Shown here: positions 1-13,600 of the stretch, piece after piece
How the letters are laid out: every line of letters starts with the position of its first letter
How positions within the stretch are numbered: the first letter of the stretch is position 1
NCBI GenBank assembly: GCA_030340625.1
Contig: JAOPHQ010001134.1
Coordinates: forward strand, 416,001-480,000
Source: Merluccius polli
Taxonomy: Eukaryota; Chordata; Actinopteri; Gadiformes; Merlucciidae
Direction: 5' to 3'
DNA: 64,000 nucleotides
Translations under genes and position numbers: made by a program
The notes under the pieces: generated by a model
The model's input: only the letters and a program-made list of their open reading frames with translations
Database searches by the model: none
Told to the model about the DNA's origin: nothing

Positions 1-111
1 TGCTGCAGCCACTCTTTTCAGCCACTGTTTATATTTCTCCGCGCCGTTATTGGCGTAATTACTAGTTTGTAGAGCCAGAGCCAAGTGAACGGCTCCTTCC
101 ACGATTGTGAC

Positions 112-1257
<1,146 letters not shown>

Positions 1258-4200
1258 TTAATCTGCAGATTTGAAGCAGTACACGCCATGCTTGTATTGG
1301 GGAGGTGGAAAACCGAAGCTTCGCACCCCGGGATCAGAGGAACCACAGTTTTTCCGGGGCGTTATTATGGGATAGCGGAGGCTGCCGTCTGACAGCCAGC
1401 CGGCGTCGCAGTGGTCCAGGCCGGTGAACTTCCAGGCAGCGTAGAGTTGACCCACCTTGGCTATCTGGGCGCCGTCATCTCGACACGCCTGCTGAGCGTC
1501 TGTCAGGTTCAGCTTGTCCGGATGCGGGAGGTAGTAGACTTCACCTGAGGAACAACAAGATTTAAGATTAGATTAGATACACAGTAGACCCTTTGTTGCC
1601 TAGCCCTTCATTCATTTTCGTGACCTGATTATTCCTGCTCAGGGTTCACATCGTTGTTCACATCAGTATCTAATTTGTCTGCCAGTTTGTCTCTGGAGGT
1701 GGAAAAAAAACTTTAGCACTGATGTACAAAAACAACTGTAGTGTGTTGTTCCTATGAAGACAACATGAGTCCTCAGAGACAGGGACAGAGATAGTAAAGT
1801 GCTAACCCACTGCACCACAGTGCCAACCGGTTAACGTCCAGCAAGTCTCTAACCCCATCACACAACTGTTTAACCTACAATGTAGTTGTACAATGGGGGA
1901 TTCACTTTAAATGTATACTGTGCCAAATGACTGGATGTCTGTCTGCAAAAAGACTTGTCTTATGCCATTGTGATGGGTTAACAACAATAGAAAGTTACAT
2001 TGTCTCCCCTCGCACTCACATTGGTTCTAGACTGCAGTTGTAAGTCGCTGAATGTGTTGGTAAGTGGATGACAAACATCCAAATCCAAGAGCAGGCATAG
2101 TGGTGTGTTAAACAGGTATTGTGCAAAGCATGTGTGCTTGAGTGAAGAGTGAGAAATAGGTAATAGTTCCATCTACATTCCCTATCGAATATGAATCAAT
2201 ATGAAGAATGGGTTTTAATACAGAGGGCATGGGAGCCACACTATGAATTATGGTATGGATGTATTTTTGTGGTTTCAGAATTAAGCTCATAGCTTCTTTG
2301 CATAGACGAGTTTTCGGGCGCAGGGCCCGAATTTTGATTTCAAATGTGGGGTGGGGGGGGGGGGGGGGGGGACACATTTTTTGGGAAAAAATGTCTTATG
2401 TCCTCCATCTTTTGTAATTTCGGGGGTTTGGACATTGCTAACGTTGAGTTGCTGGCTTGCTGTTTGAATCGCTATACAGAAGGTGTGCCAGAATAACGGC
2501 ACCAAATTCCTGCTTTGAACAGGCGGTGTAAAAGGGCTATTGTTTCTCTGAACATACTTGGTACATGCTGCCAGTGTGTCTTACCATGATCATGCTCTAT
2601 TAAACCAAATACTTTGCCGCCATGAACAAATGATTTGTCATCACCAGGACTTTGCATGCCATTCACAGCAAAAAGTCCCTGAGACTGAATGGAGCTCTAA
2701 GAGAGCCATCTCACCACGGACGGAGGAGGAGAAGCAGAAGACGTCATAGCGGTGTTTGTGGTGGTGTCGTCTGCCGTAGTTGCGGACACCCGGGGCCAGG
2801 CCGTGCCCACCGCAGGGCACCCTGGGCTGGGTAATCGGATACTGGACCGTCCCGTCTGCTAGCCAGCCCGCGTTGCACCAGTTAAGGCCTTCCTTCCAGG
2901 ACTGGAGAAGCTGGTCGAAGGTGGCCAAGGTGGAGTCTTGCTCCTCACAGACCTGGCGCGCCCCCTGGTAGTTGAGGCGGTAGCGCCCGTGAGGCGGCTG
3001 ATAGGGAAATACCACACCTGGATGGAGAGAACACGTGGTTAATAAGGGGAGATGGGACACATATTTAAGCAATACTACACGAGAGGGTGTGATTTACCGT
3101 CATTATTGGCACGACGGTGATGTGGTTAGGGCCAAGGGCCGAGTTCTGTAAGCGTCACTTAAGTAATGATGAAATGATGACAGTAAAGCATACCCTCGAG
3201 TGTAATATTGCGATTATACAACAGTTACCAACAAAATAAAATATATAATCAAAATGTTGTTGTGCAATTCGCTCTCAGAAGAAAAACACTAGTGTTATCT
3301 CTGTTTCCCTGGAAATACAAAGTCTGACTAATACCTGGAAAACAATCAGACACACTCGAAGACTCCTACGTAATGAAACCTTGTTTACTGCTCCAGCAAA
3401 TAAGCCAACCCTTAGTAACGACCTAGCAACAGAGAAGCTTTCTAGTCACTGTTGAGTTGATTTGATTGTGTTGATTACATCTTTTATTTTGTTGTTGACC
3501 GTTGTATAATCGCAATATTGCACTCGAGGGGGTGCTTTACCGTCATTATTGGCACGACAGTGATGCGGCCAGGACTGAGGCGCTTGCACAGAGTTCCGTA
3601 AGCATCACTGAAGTGCCAATAACTACAGCCACACGATGTTAACACTATAATCACTACAAGTAAAATGTATATGATAAAACAGCATGAATAGTAATGATAA
3701 TCACATGGGTCCACACTGAGAATATTCGGGAGTAAACAGACTCATTAGGTTACTGACGATGCTGAATGATTTTGGATCATTGTGGACTGCTGGTTGCAGA
3801 GGTGGCGCTGTTGTGCAAGAAACTCCTAAGACCCATAAACTGTTGTGTGACACAAATACCTCTTATCTAATATAAAACAGCGATTTAATGTTCAAATAAA
3901 GTATAATAAACATTGTCATAAACAGCTGTCAAATGTATTATTGAGAGTTTGTGCCCTATATGTCACAAACCCATGACAAGACGACATTGGAAAAGTCACA
4001 AAGCACTAAACTTGATAGAACATGACAAGCCGTACAAGTATTGAAATGATGAGTTAACCTTGAGATTTATTACGCTGCTTTTGAAGGAGAAATGATAAGT
4101 TAAACGTTTAGGGCCACACAGACCAGATATAGTTATTCAAGCTGGGGATAAAGTCAAGCGGACAGGGACAGGGGTTGCACATATGGCGCATTTTGTGTTA

Positions 4201-5325
4201 TGCGCGTGTCATACAGGTTGTATGACACACGCATAACACAAACTGCGCCATGAGAAATGTCATGCTTAAATGGCCACTGCTGAGGATGCATGTACTAGTA
4301 GTCCCAGATCAGTAGTGTGATAGTACAGGGATGGACCCACCTCGCAACTCCACATCTACCACAGCACTCCTGTCCTCCAGCCCGTCCACCACCTCACAGC
4401 GATAGCGGCCCGACTCATTCAGCTGGAGACCGCTCATCACCAGGGTAGCATCTCCCGGGAAGTCCTGTCTGAGGTGCACCCGGCCCCTGGTGGACAGACA
4501 GACAGATGGGAAAACAGGTCAGACACAAAGGTAGACTAATGTGTGGTGTCAATGCTGTTGGCTCAGAGTTTTTTTTAAATTATAAATTACCTTCAGTTTG
4601 AGTGAGCAAACTGTCCACCACCAGGGCCATGAATAACTGTACATTCTTCTCTGCATGCTATTTCTAGTAAGGTGGCAATTTTTTGCTTGCTTTTGGTGGG
4701 ATTGAGAAAGTTAAAATCCCCACATACATACAGACAACACAAGCGATACAAACCCCCCCAATAGAGAAAATAATACATGTTGACGATAATTAAAAACACC
4801 CAATAACCTGAAGTCACCGAAGCTCCGGCTGCGTGGTCCGATGGCCACCAGCACGTCCTCCTCCTCTTGGCCTCCAGTGGCAGGCAGCCATGACCACTTG
4901 ACCCGGACCCTCCGTGGGGTGCTGAGTTCAGGGTCATACCAGTACCGGCACGGCAGGGTGGCATTTCCTCCTCGCACAGGAAGCACAGCCTGCTGAACGG
5001 TGTCCACATACAGCTTCATACCACTGAAATGGACTGTGAGGAGTTAGGAGGCATTGGGTTATGAACACATTGCACAAACAAAAACCTGTATTATTTGAAG
5101 TTGAATTAGGAGTGGACAACAAATATGCATCTGGTCTAGTTGTCATTTGGTTATTTATGCTTGCATACAAGCATTTGGTAAGTAACAGCAGTGCATACTT
5201 TCACCATTGCCATTTCCATTGAGGAAGTCTTGGTAGAAGAAGTAGTTGGGATCACTGGGACCAGATTCACCCAAGCAAGAGAGAAGCAGGTGTCCCACGA
5301 TCAGCTGGAAACCAGTGTACTGCAT
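1258..5325 (-). CDS. hapln3: Hyaluronan and proteoglycan link protein 3 (five coding exons)
   Basis: Coding exons, 5' to 3' on the minus strand: 5325-5199, 5033-4808, 4486-4341, 3017-2715 and 1544-1258. They total 1089 nt and encode 362 aa, close to my recollection of human HAPLN3 (360). Each intron starts GT and ends AG and all phases agree. Seen: an N-terminal hydrophobic signal peptide (start MQYTGFQLIVGHLLLSC); an Ig V-type domain (about residues 45-166) with cysteines in ATLPCRYWYD and GRYRCEVVDG and an N-glycosylation site NAT; Link module 1 (about 168-267) with WCNAGWLADGTVQYP; and Link module 2 (about 268-362) with HCDAGWLSDGSLRYP. In the known family, the secreted link protein stabilises aggregates of hyaluronan with aggrecan or versican in extracellular matrix. 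I chose HAPLN3 over HAPLN1/2/4 from similarity and from its MFGE8 neighbour. The 5' UTR probably continues into a separate exon near 6.0 kb. Confidence 0.96.
2345..2372. repeat. poly-G tract in hapln3 last intron
   Basis: A run of more than 20 G (with one T near the start) lies between the two Link-module exons. On the transcribed strand it is a C tract. Its length is likely unstable and error-prone in sequencing. Confidence 0.9.
3078..3614. repeat. Rearranged inverted-repeat element in hapln3 intron
   Basis: Three related segments are present. Segment A (3078-3164) and segment C (3521-3614) are direct copies that share ACCGTCATTATTGGCACGAC and the sequence after it. Segment B (about 3168-3245) is an inverted copy of 3482-3556, sharing the CTCGAG and TTGTATAATCGC blocks. 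This fits two overlapping or nested copies of one small inverted-repeat transposon between the Ig and Link exons. I could not assign a superfamily. Confidence 0.65.
4184..4250. repeat. Near-perfect hairpin, 32-bp arms
   Basis: The left arm (4184-4215) and right arm (4219-4250) are reverse complements at 30 of 32 positions, with a 3-nt loop GGT. It lies in the hapln3 intron between the Ig and Link exons. No transposon termini or target duplication are visible. Confidence 0.85.
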
Positions 5326-5487
5326 TGTGGAGGCTGGGGGGGGTTGGGGTCCTTCTCAAAAGTGGTTCCTTGGGTGCTGCTGTACAATCTTTGGCTCTGT
5401 TGCAAGAAATTAGTTTTTATGTCACAATAAGAAAACACTTGTACTTTTGTAAAACAACGTGACACAATACGCTCACTTGGTGAATGA

Positions 5488-5520
5488 GTTGGTACTACAC
5501 GTTCATCGTGTAGTACCAAC
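5488..5520. repeat. Perfect hairpin, 14-bp arms
   Basis: GTTGGTACTACACG at 5488-5501 is followed by a 5-nt loop and its exact reverse complement at 5507-5520. It lies just upstream of the hapln3 start codon exon. Confidence 0.85.
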
Positions 5521-6022
5521 AAAGTACCAATAGATGGCAGCGTTACTTTACTGCATATTGCACTGAGTTTAGGTGCGTCTTAAACATCTTAATAGGCCTA
5601 TTTATTTTTCAGATTGGGTTTTTGAAGTATATCACTTCAAACAAATTCACTTTCGTCAACGGTAAGAAAATGCTTAATAGTTTTAACTTTCCCCATTATG
5701 TTTCGTATTACAGGTTCACCTCTTCTATCTGATTTGAGATCCTGTTTCAGGTTTGTTTCCTTTCACTGTAGGACTACCTGCTTTTCATATCGCCATTTTC
5801 ACAAGATAAGTTCACAGACTTCACAACACTTATTGCTATAGCACACGTTCATCTAAACCACCTAAGAAAGGTAGGACGCAGGCCTACAACACATGACGTA
5901 TGAAAGGTTGTCTTTTAAATAAAATGAGCAAAACAAGGTGCAACGAACCGACAACAACAACAACAACAACAATATAAACCCTCCTGACGCGCACGACCAG
6001 AGCGGCTCCGTGTCTCTCTTAC

Positions 6023-6120
6023 CGCTAATGTCGGTCCAACGTGTCCAAAGTCAGCGGAGGAAATGCGTGAACGCAGACAGCTGATGAGGAGGAGGAGAGG
6101 AGAGGAGAGGAGGAGAGGAG
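6023..6120 (-). promoter_or_regulatory. hapln3: Candidate hapln3 5' UTR exon
   Basis: On the minus strand a strong donor (GCG|GTAAGAG) ends a CpG-containing, purine/pyrimidine-skewed segment about 700 bp upstream of the start-codon exon. This fits a noncoding first exon, which is usual for the HAPLN family. The upstream edge is a guess and transcription is not proven by sequence alone. Confidence 0.35.
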
Positions 6121-6442
6121 AGGAGGACATCAGCTCACCTCCCTGACGACACCACTGTCCTCCAGGTTAACATCCTCCCATTCACAGCAGCCAGGGTGGG
6201 TTATGCGCCTGTCTCTCTGGTGAGGTGAATACATTGGGGGAAAAAACCCATGTTGGAAATACATGATGTAAAAGCATGAAGAGGCCTGCAGGACATACTG
6301 TTAAGTGGACGTTGAAATGTCATTTGCAAAAGAGAACTGACACTGGGTTGATTGCACTTAAAAGTCACGCTTAATAACAAACCAGAGCTCAGTTAAAGAG
6401 GCCAATACTGTTTTGCATCTATAACACCTCTAAATACAATTA

Positions 6443-6471
6443 ACACACACACACACACACACACATATTGA

Positions 6472-6562
<91 letters not shown>
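6443..6562. repeat. (CA)n then (TA)n microsatellite
   Basis: A short CA run (6443-6464) is followed by about 44 TA units (6474-6562). Confidence 0.95.
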
Positions 6563-6566
<4 letters not shown>

Positions 6567-6819
6567 ATTTGATATACTTGTTGTTTGAGCTCTGTTGGAC
6601 AACAAATTCAAGTTGTTAGTTTTACTTTAGGTACAAGAAACACATGACATCAACCACTACTTTAAAGACCATTAGATAAATTGATTGAATCAATTCCTAG
6701 AATGAATTCAATGCCATTTTTCCAAGAATTGATCCAACAGATTATATAGCCTCCAGATCTCTACCGTTTTTCATATTTAAACCCAAACACCACCAACTAA
6801 TTTTGGCCAGCTGTTGAGT

Positions 6820-6880
6820 GAATAGTGTGTGTGTGTTTGTGTGTGTGTATATGTGTGTGAGAGAGATTATGCAAATGCTT

Positions 6881-6944
<64 letters not shown>

Positions 6945-7162
6945 CGCCTGCGTGAACGTGTGAGTGCATGTGTTGAAAGGTTGGGCTTGGACGGCTCATC
7001 TCTAAACCTTCACTCTAAAGCAGATGTTTGTCCCCAGATCGTCCCAGCTGGTACTGGTATTTTTTCTTATTTTTTTGCTCAACACTCGTATATTTTTATT
7101 ACAATCCTGCTATGTTATGGAAAACACAAGCATGTAAAACATATAACTATATATTACACAGA

Positions 7163-7199
<37 letters not shown>
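6820..7199. repeat. TG/CG and CA microsatellites
   Basis: Imperfect TG repeats start near 6820. A long TG run (6882-6935) passes into CGCGCGCG, and a separate CA run occupies about 7168-7199. Apparent open frames across them are repeat translations. The rest of the hapln3-mfge8 interval around them shows no exon. Confidence 0.9.
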
Positions 7200-7201
<2 letters not shown>

Positions 7202-7689
7202 GCACACAAACACACTTACACACGAGTGTGGGAGATGTGCTGTCTTATGTTTTGGTTAGACATGAAAGCTATAGCCAGGGGCCCACATACCAAGACCGGG
7301 CTCGTAGCAGGGAGCTGAGACGGCTAACAGGATGTCATTACTCCTCTGAGCAGCAGGACGGGGCCCAGTAGTCCAGCATGGAGAATATGGCCACTGGGCA
7401 ATGTTATAACACAGGATAAGGATTTGTCTTTGCAAATGCCACCAACAGACAACACAAATATATGAAGGTGACATGAAGCAGCATTTTACCTCTAGGGCAT
7501 TTCAGTCAGGAACACTCTTATCATAGATTTAACCATTTATTGCAACAAATGGAAATACAGTTATGATGACTTGATGTCAAATGGACTGTGATTGGTGGGT
7601 GACTAAGAGTGATGCTGATTCACTCAACAGGCTGTCAGCTGATTACGGCTGAGGGCGTACGACTCCTGTGTCCTGCATGTGCTATAACG

Positions 7690-7835
7690 CTATGCTTCAT
7701 TTAGCAGATACTGGTCCAAAGCGACTTACAATGAGTACATTTGTCAATAGGAAGTAAAACAACAACATATACTGTAGGTACAGCAAGGATGTCAATAGAA
7801 CAAGTTTCTAAGTGCACCATAATTGCTAGGTTTAG
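7690..7835 (-). mobile_element. L2-type LINE 3' tail fragment
   Basis: It contains TTTAGCAGATACTGGTCC and AAAGCGACTTACA. The same block forms the 3' end of the L2 copy at about 51953-53210, including the following sequence up to AATTGCTA. Orientation is minus (the 3' end of the LINE is at the low coordinate). No coding part remains. Confidence 0.65.
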
Positions 7836-8931
7836 CTAGGGACAGTCCCCAAGCCTGTCCCCGGCCCGACCTGTCCATGTTTTAAAAGAATAGAATTCTA
7901 AAAATATATTAATACATTTTGAAATGCAGAATGCAGGGCTTGCTGATGAATATTAATTTTGAGACAGTTGGTAATTAGTCTCGTGTCTACCTGCTAGGCT
8001 GCGATACGACCTCGCTACACGAGGGGTCTACCTATTGACTTTATACCTTAAGCAGGCACGACCGATAAGAAACAATAGGCTATCAATACAATATAGATTG
8101 ATTCCCTGTTTGAGTAGCTACTTTGGATTGATTTTGGCTGGTTTACCAAACTATTGGGCATATACTGCCCGATATTTTACTGTGCAATGAATAGGCAAAA
8201 TGTGAATATGTCCCCTTTTTTATTTCAGAAATAATAACATCAGATATTTTGCAATATATAGTCCTCCAAACTACAACTGTCCCCATTTTTCATTTGAGAA
8301 ATCTGGTCACCTTAAGCTAGGGTAAGATGCTACCTTCATTTAATGCTACAGGACTGCTTAGAGGGCCTTGGGAGAGTCCCACCCCCCACCCTCTTCCACA
8401 AATAAACTTGAGATAAAGTGACCCTTGAGGTCACTTTATTTGCCCCCCCAACCACCCCGCCTGGCCTCACAGACATCATTAAACACTCAGGCCCAGGCCC
8501 CTCTCCTGCTCTGCACATTGTCATATGGACACCATCGTTCCACTGGGGGAGGGGAGGGGCCTCCTGGACAGGACATTATGGGGTGTGGAAGGGGGGGCGC
8601 TGGTGGGGATGCATTAGGTGTGACTCATGACCTTTGACACCTACTACACTTTGTCAGGATCTGGTGTAATTGAGAAAAGGTCAGGGTTTTAGTTCGACTT
8701 TTAATATTTTAGTTACAGACTGACAATACATTTTATTGTTTTGAAGAAAAAAAGTACAACTTTTTCTACATATTGACTTTTACATTTTTTAACATTCCAA
8801 ACAGTTATTGAGTAACTCTCCACAAGCTCTTCACACATTGACTGTATTAAGTTATATCCTCAATTGTATAAAAGTGCAAAACAGTTTAACATCATAGACA
8901 TTTTTTTCAATCACATGCTATGTCTTGATTA
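7836..8931. other. hapln3-mfge8 intergenic, nothing identified
   Basis: A C/G-biased stretch at 8370-8620 gives overlapping short open frames on both strands, with no recognisable domain or splice structure. I see no gene or clear repeat boundary. Confidence 0.5.
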
Positions 8932-9802
8932 TTAAAGGGGCTGTAGACAACTTTTCACACCTAACGTTTCCAAGTGGTATTATTTCTGCGCCACTGTCGC
9001 AAAGACAAACCGGATCACTTTCCGTTTCCTCAGAGCCTAGCAACCACAAACAACACAAGATGTGCATTTGTTTGGAAATCTCAGCGAAAGAAACAAAGCA
9101 TGTTCACTGAGGAGTAAAGTGAAATTGGCATCATTTTATTTTGGAACAGGCAAAAGCTACCATAGTTTGAGTATTACTTCTCACAAACAAGTATTGGCAG
9201 CAGGGGTTGGCGTCGGGGTGGAGGGGGGAGTCGTAGAAAACATTAGGAGGAAAACCGTGAGTTTATTCAAAGTATTTAGTCTACAATGGAGACATGAAAG
9301 CAGATACAATTTCTTTAGTATGTGTTGAGAAAAGCGAACTGGGTTGGTAGCCTGACTGGATCGCCTGGCGAGTCATGACGAGGTTTATTCAGGTAGTATA
9401 CTCGCAAAAACGTAGCGTACAAGCAGATATAGCCTAAGTAGTGTCATCAGATTGGCTTTACTTCATCTGCCATTTCCACATCTGCCATTTCCACTACTGG
9501 GGATAGCTAATGGGGATAGCTACCGATAGCTACCGGGTAAACAAAAGTGCTATCCCTCCTGGTTTGGTTGAAATGGTTGTGCAATGGTTGAAAAGTTGCA
9601 CTTTCTTTGTGCCGTAAATGGAGCCTTAATTTTTCCCGGGAGATCGTACCCGGTGGCAGACAGAGCTGCATAGTGAAAGCGAGGCTTATAGGGAACCAAT
9701 CTGAACGCTGATGGTGTCATTAGTCTGTAGCCATTACACTGTGCAATGAATATACACTTTATATTGATACATTAAAGCAAAAGTTGTCTACAGGACCTTT
9801 AA
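8932..9802. mobile_element. Nonautonomous TIR element flanked by TTAA
   Basis: The left end (TTAAAGGGGCTGTAGACAAC, from 8932) is matched in inverted orientation by the right end (to 9802), with two mismatches over about 24 bp. TTAA occurs at both edges. There is no transposase, so it is a MITE-like element of 871 bp. Superfamily uncertain: TTAA suggests piggyBac-like insertion, but the terminal bases are not typical. Confidence 0.7.
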
Positions 9803-9844
9803 CGCCCCTCTCCATCCACACATACAGACACACTACAATATCCC

Positions 9845-10215
9845 ATAATGCATGTTGCTGCACAGAGCTTGCTCCACATTTAGCCGGTGTCCTAGCAGCT
9901 CTCTTCCCAGAGCCTTTGTGATGATGAATACACATGGCAGGGTTTACAGTGACAAAGGCGATCAGGCTTTTGCCATTAGAGCCCCCACACTATGGAAATC
10001 GCTGCCTAGTGAACTCAGACACACCAAGTCTCTAGCTTCTTTTAAATCTTTTCTTAAAACCTTTCTCTTTGTGAAAGCTTTTGGAAATGTTTGATATATG
10101 TTTTTAAGTATACTGTTTCTATTCCTATTTTATTGTCTTTTATTTTCTTTTGTAAAGCCCTTTGAAACTTTGTTAAGAAAAGTGCTATATAAATAAAGTG
10201 TATTATTATTATTAC
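9845..10215 (+). mobile_element. 3' end of a CR1/L2-group LINE
   Basis: An open frame at 9852-10094 encodes the typical C-terminal stretch after the reverse transcriptase domain of these LINEs (GDQAFAIRAPTLWKSLPSE, then LASFKSFLKTFLF). The 3' sequence ends in a TTATTATTATTA tail after ATATAAATAAAGTG. It is strongly 5'-truncated and not functional. Confidence 0.7.
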
Positions 10216-10628
10216 AGCTCACCATACCACAGAACATATTGTGAGCATCTCGCACATGGTTCTTCATTTTAACATACACATCTAAGAAAATCAATCATAT
10301 ACACATGTGCAAGCAAAGCAAATCCACTAAACGGAGAAAGCAAAACAATGTAAATACATACTGCAACGCCATCCGAACACCATACACAAAACATCTCTAG
10401 TTGTTACAACCAACAAAACTGGGAGACATCCGCTCTCTCCAGATTTGTAGAACAGGATGGATATGGGAGGTTGAGGTGAATACAATACATCTGCCCTCTC
10501 TGTGAACTGGGGTAGTACAGCAGGGTGATGGTGACAATGTGTTTGCGATCCGATAGAGAGAGAAGAGAAAGAGAGCGAGAGAGAGAGAGAGAGAGAGAGG
10601 CTGAAGGCTGGTCCTGCTGTCCGGCCCG

Positions 10629-13600
10629 CTAGTCATCGCAGCCCAACAGCTCCATGCGGAGGGTGATGCGCTCGTGCCACTCCCAGGGCACCACGCGCAC
10701 GTAGCGGGCGAAGAACGCCGGCTCAAACACATTCTTTTTATGACTGTTGTTGTCGATGTTACCCTGGAAAATCTGCAAGTACAATATTTTGGAAAACGGA
10801 TCAGATGTTGCAGGCAAGCCACAATCTGCTTTATGCTAATGGTAATGTCAAATATTGTTTACGTGGTGTGCTTTCTTGTCACTTGAAACAGTATACTCTT
10901 ATATCTATACTTAAAAACAACGGTTGTGATGCGGTGTGGAAATGAAACCATAAATCTGGCAGAGTTAAGCCGGCAAGGTGTCACCTTACCACCTAAACTA
11001 CCCCGCCTAGTCATTCAGAGTATTCCCTGAAAGCCTCTGGCAGTATCATTACATCAACTGCTTGTCAGCCGTCCCCTTAATAAAAAAAGATAAAACGTTT
11101 TTTTCCCCCTTGGCTTTTTATTATCTTCAAGCATTGGGCTGGCCAAGAAGATTGTTCTCCTTCTACTCTGAAAAAGTGAAGAGAGTAGACCATTGAGTGA
11201 AACCCAGCTATGCTAAGTTACAGAGTAGGCATTAACCGCTAGGCCTCAGGGAGTTGTCATCATCCGTTCTCCTCTAAAAAGGATAAAGGAACATGGGACG
11301 ATATAAGAGAGTAAGGGGATAAAAGGACGGATCATGACGGCTGTGTGAAACCAAGGTGTCGGTCTGTGTGTAAATTAACTGTGTGTTCTATTTGGGATTC
11401 CCCGAAATTAGGGGGATAGAGGGCCCAGCTATGCTCATAACCTCTGGCAATAGCGATAAAACGGAAGAGGAGACCTGACAAAGTAGAACATGACTTGACA
11501 AAGTCAATTTTTACGGTCATGGGTACAAATACTCAACACTGCTTTGAGAACCGGTTTTGGAAAAAGCTAGCCATGCGAAACCAGCCTAAACCTTGTGGGC
11601 TCACCGCTGGTTTTTGTTTCCATGAAAATGGTAGCGAGAAAGTTCGCTAATAACAACCAGTTTAATTTGCAGGGTTCATACACATTTTGACCAAAAGATT
11701 TCCATGACTTTTCCAAGACTTTTCCATGACTTTAAACCAAATTTCCATGACCAAACATTTTGTGAAATCTCGGTGTATACATGAAAAAGTGATCAAATGT
11801 AGTAGGCTATTAAAACTAACAATGAGAATTCCAAAGCATACAGTATACCTCAAATGACACAAATGAATGAGAGACAATAGTTTGATTAAAAGAATAAACA
11901 TTTATAGATAGACCGTATTATGACAGTCCTGGACCGGCCCAAATAGCTGGACCGGCCCAAAAATAATAATACACAAAATAAAATAAAAAAAAAAAAAAAA
12001 TATTACGGCCGGACGGCTCGGTCTGAAATCTCCCGAACCTCCCTATGGCAGCCCGTCCCTGGTTATAGGCCTATGCGGCGCCGAACAATGCGCCTACATG
12101 CGCTCTTAAAGGTTTGGAAACGATCCAACAAGACTACATCTGTATTCCAATTACAATAAGTAGCCTACTTATCGGCCAACAATAATCAAACACGGCAGTA
12201 AAAGTGGGCATTAAACTGTATAACTGTTTTGAAAAAAAGGGAAAAGGCCGACATATGCCGATACAATATGCAGCGGCGCTCGGAAAAGGCTCGCGACAAA
12301 AAGATGAGCCACACATTTAGAAACAATTGCATGAACTATCTAAAAGAAATACCTTAGTCAGAAAACAGATATGAGGCTGAACGTTTTGCTAAAATGTCAC
12401 ATTTATGGAAATATTTAAAATGTTGGAGCGGCTGGCTTAACCACGCGAAACCGAGAGACGGCTGTCTTGACCGCAGTACGCAATCGGTCATTAATCAATA
12501 ATCGTATTTAACCGTATAACTGCACACAACTTTATTTAAAAGCAATCAAATGTAAAACATGTGTGTTGGTATTCTGGTGTCCGGTGCGTGTGGATGTGCG
12601 GCTCCTCCGGCGGAGCGGTTCATGTTAATAGCGGAGTCCGGGAGGGTTCACCTTCACGGCGTAGTTACGAGGGATGTGCGACTATCGGCTTAAACAATAC
12701 TAAAGTGTTTTTTAAAGTTAGAAAGATATTAGATATTCAACCGATATTCACGCTCCGAATTACAGCGATCAGACACGGGGAACTAAAGCCGCGATCACCG
12801 CACCGCTTCAAGACTCACAGTATGCAACACAACGTCCTTTTGATCGATAACAATATAAATTGATCGACACATTTCTTAACGATCAATGATCGATCATCGA
12901 TTAATTATGCCCATCCCTAATATGAATGTTACAAATTTCCATGACTTTTCTTCTGCGATTTTATTTTTTTCAAGCATTTTTTTCAAGCACTTTTCCAGGC
13001 CTGGAATTTGCATTTTTCAAATTCCATAACTTTTCCAGGTTTTTTCAAAACGTACGAACCCTGAATTTGGAGCACAGCAATTCAATATACGTCATCAGGC
13101 TGGTTAAAGCTAATCCAATCGGCTGCAAAGTAAGGTTGATTGACGTCACCCCTGAACAAACACTGTCCATGCAGAGTTTCTAGACGTAATGAGCAAAGCG
13201 AATATGGTCTGGCTGTGCGAGGCTAGAAAAAAGCTATTTTAGTAAAGAGACATTGTTCGGAATCATTAGATATCTGACCTTGTCCTTGAAGGCCTCTTTC
13301 ACCATGCGCCAGGACTGTCCATCGTCACTGTAGGCCACTTTAAACATGGACACAAACTGCATCACGCCAAAGTCCTTGGCCCCCTGGGTGATGATGCCTG
13401 TGAGCCGCTTGGTTTTCTCCAGGTCCACCTATAGCATGGGAGCACCAACGGAACAATACATCACACGATGCACCACCTACACCCCCCCTGGCTAATAAAC
13501 AGAAATATATGTCTTATTCCTATTCAGCCATTTCTCAGGTTAATTTCTGCATTATTGATCAACATGCCATACAAGGCAAGGTAAAATGATAGAATCAACT

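Noticed and set aside
1740..1835. tRNA-derived SINE head on the minus strand (GTGGTGCAGTGGGTTAGCAC)
   Set aside because: It resembles an A-box-like repeat word, but I found no B box, no tail and no clear ends, so I do not call it.
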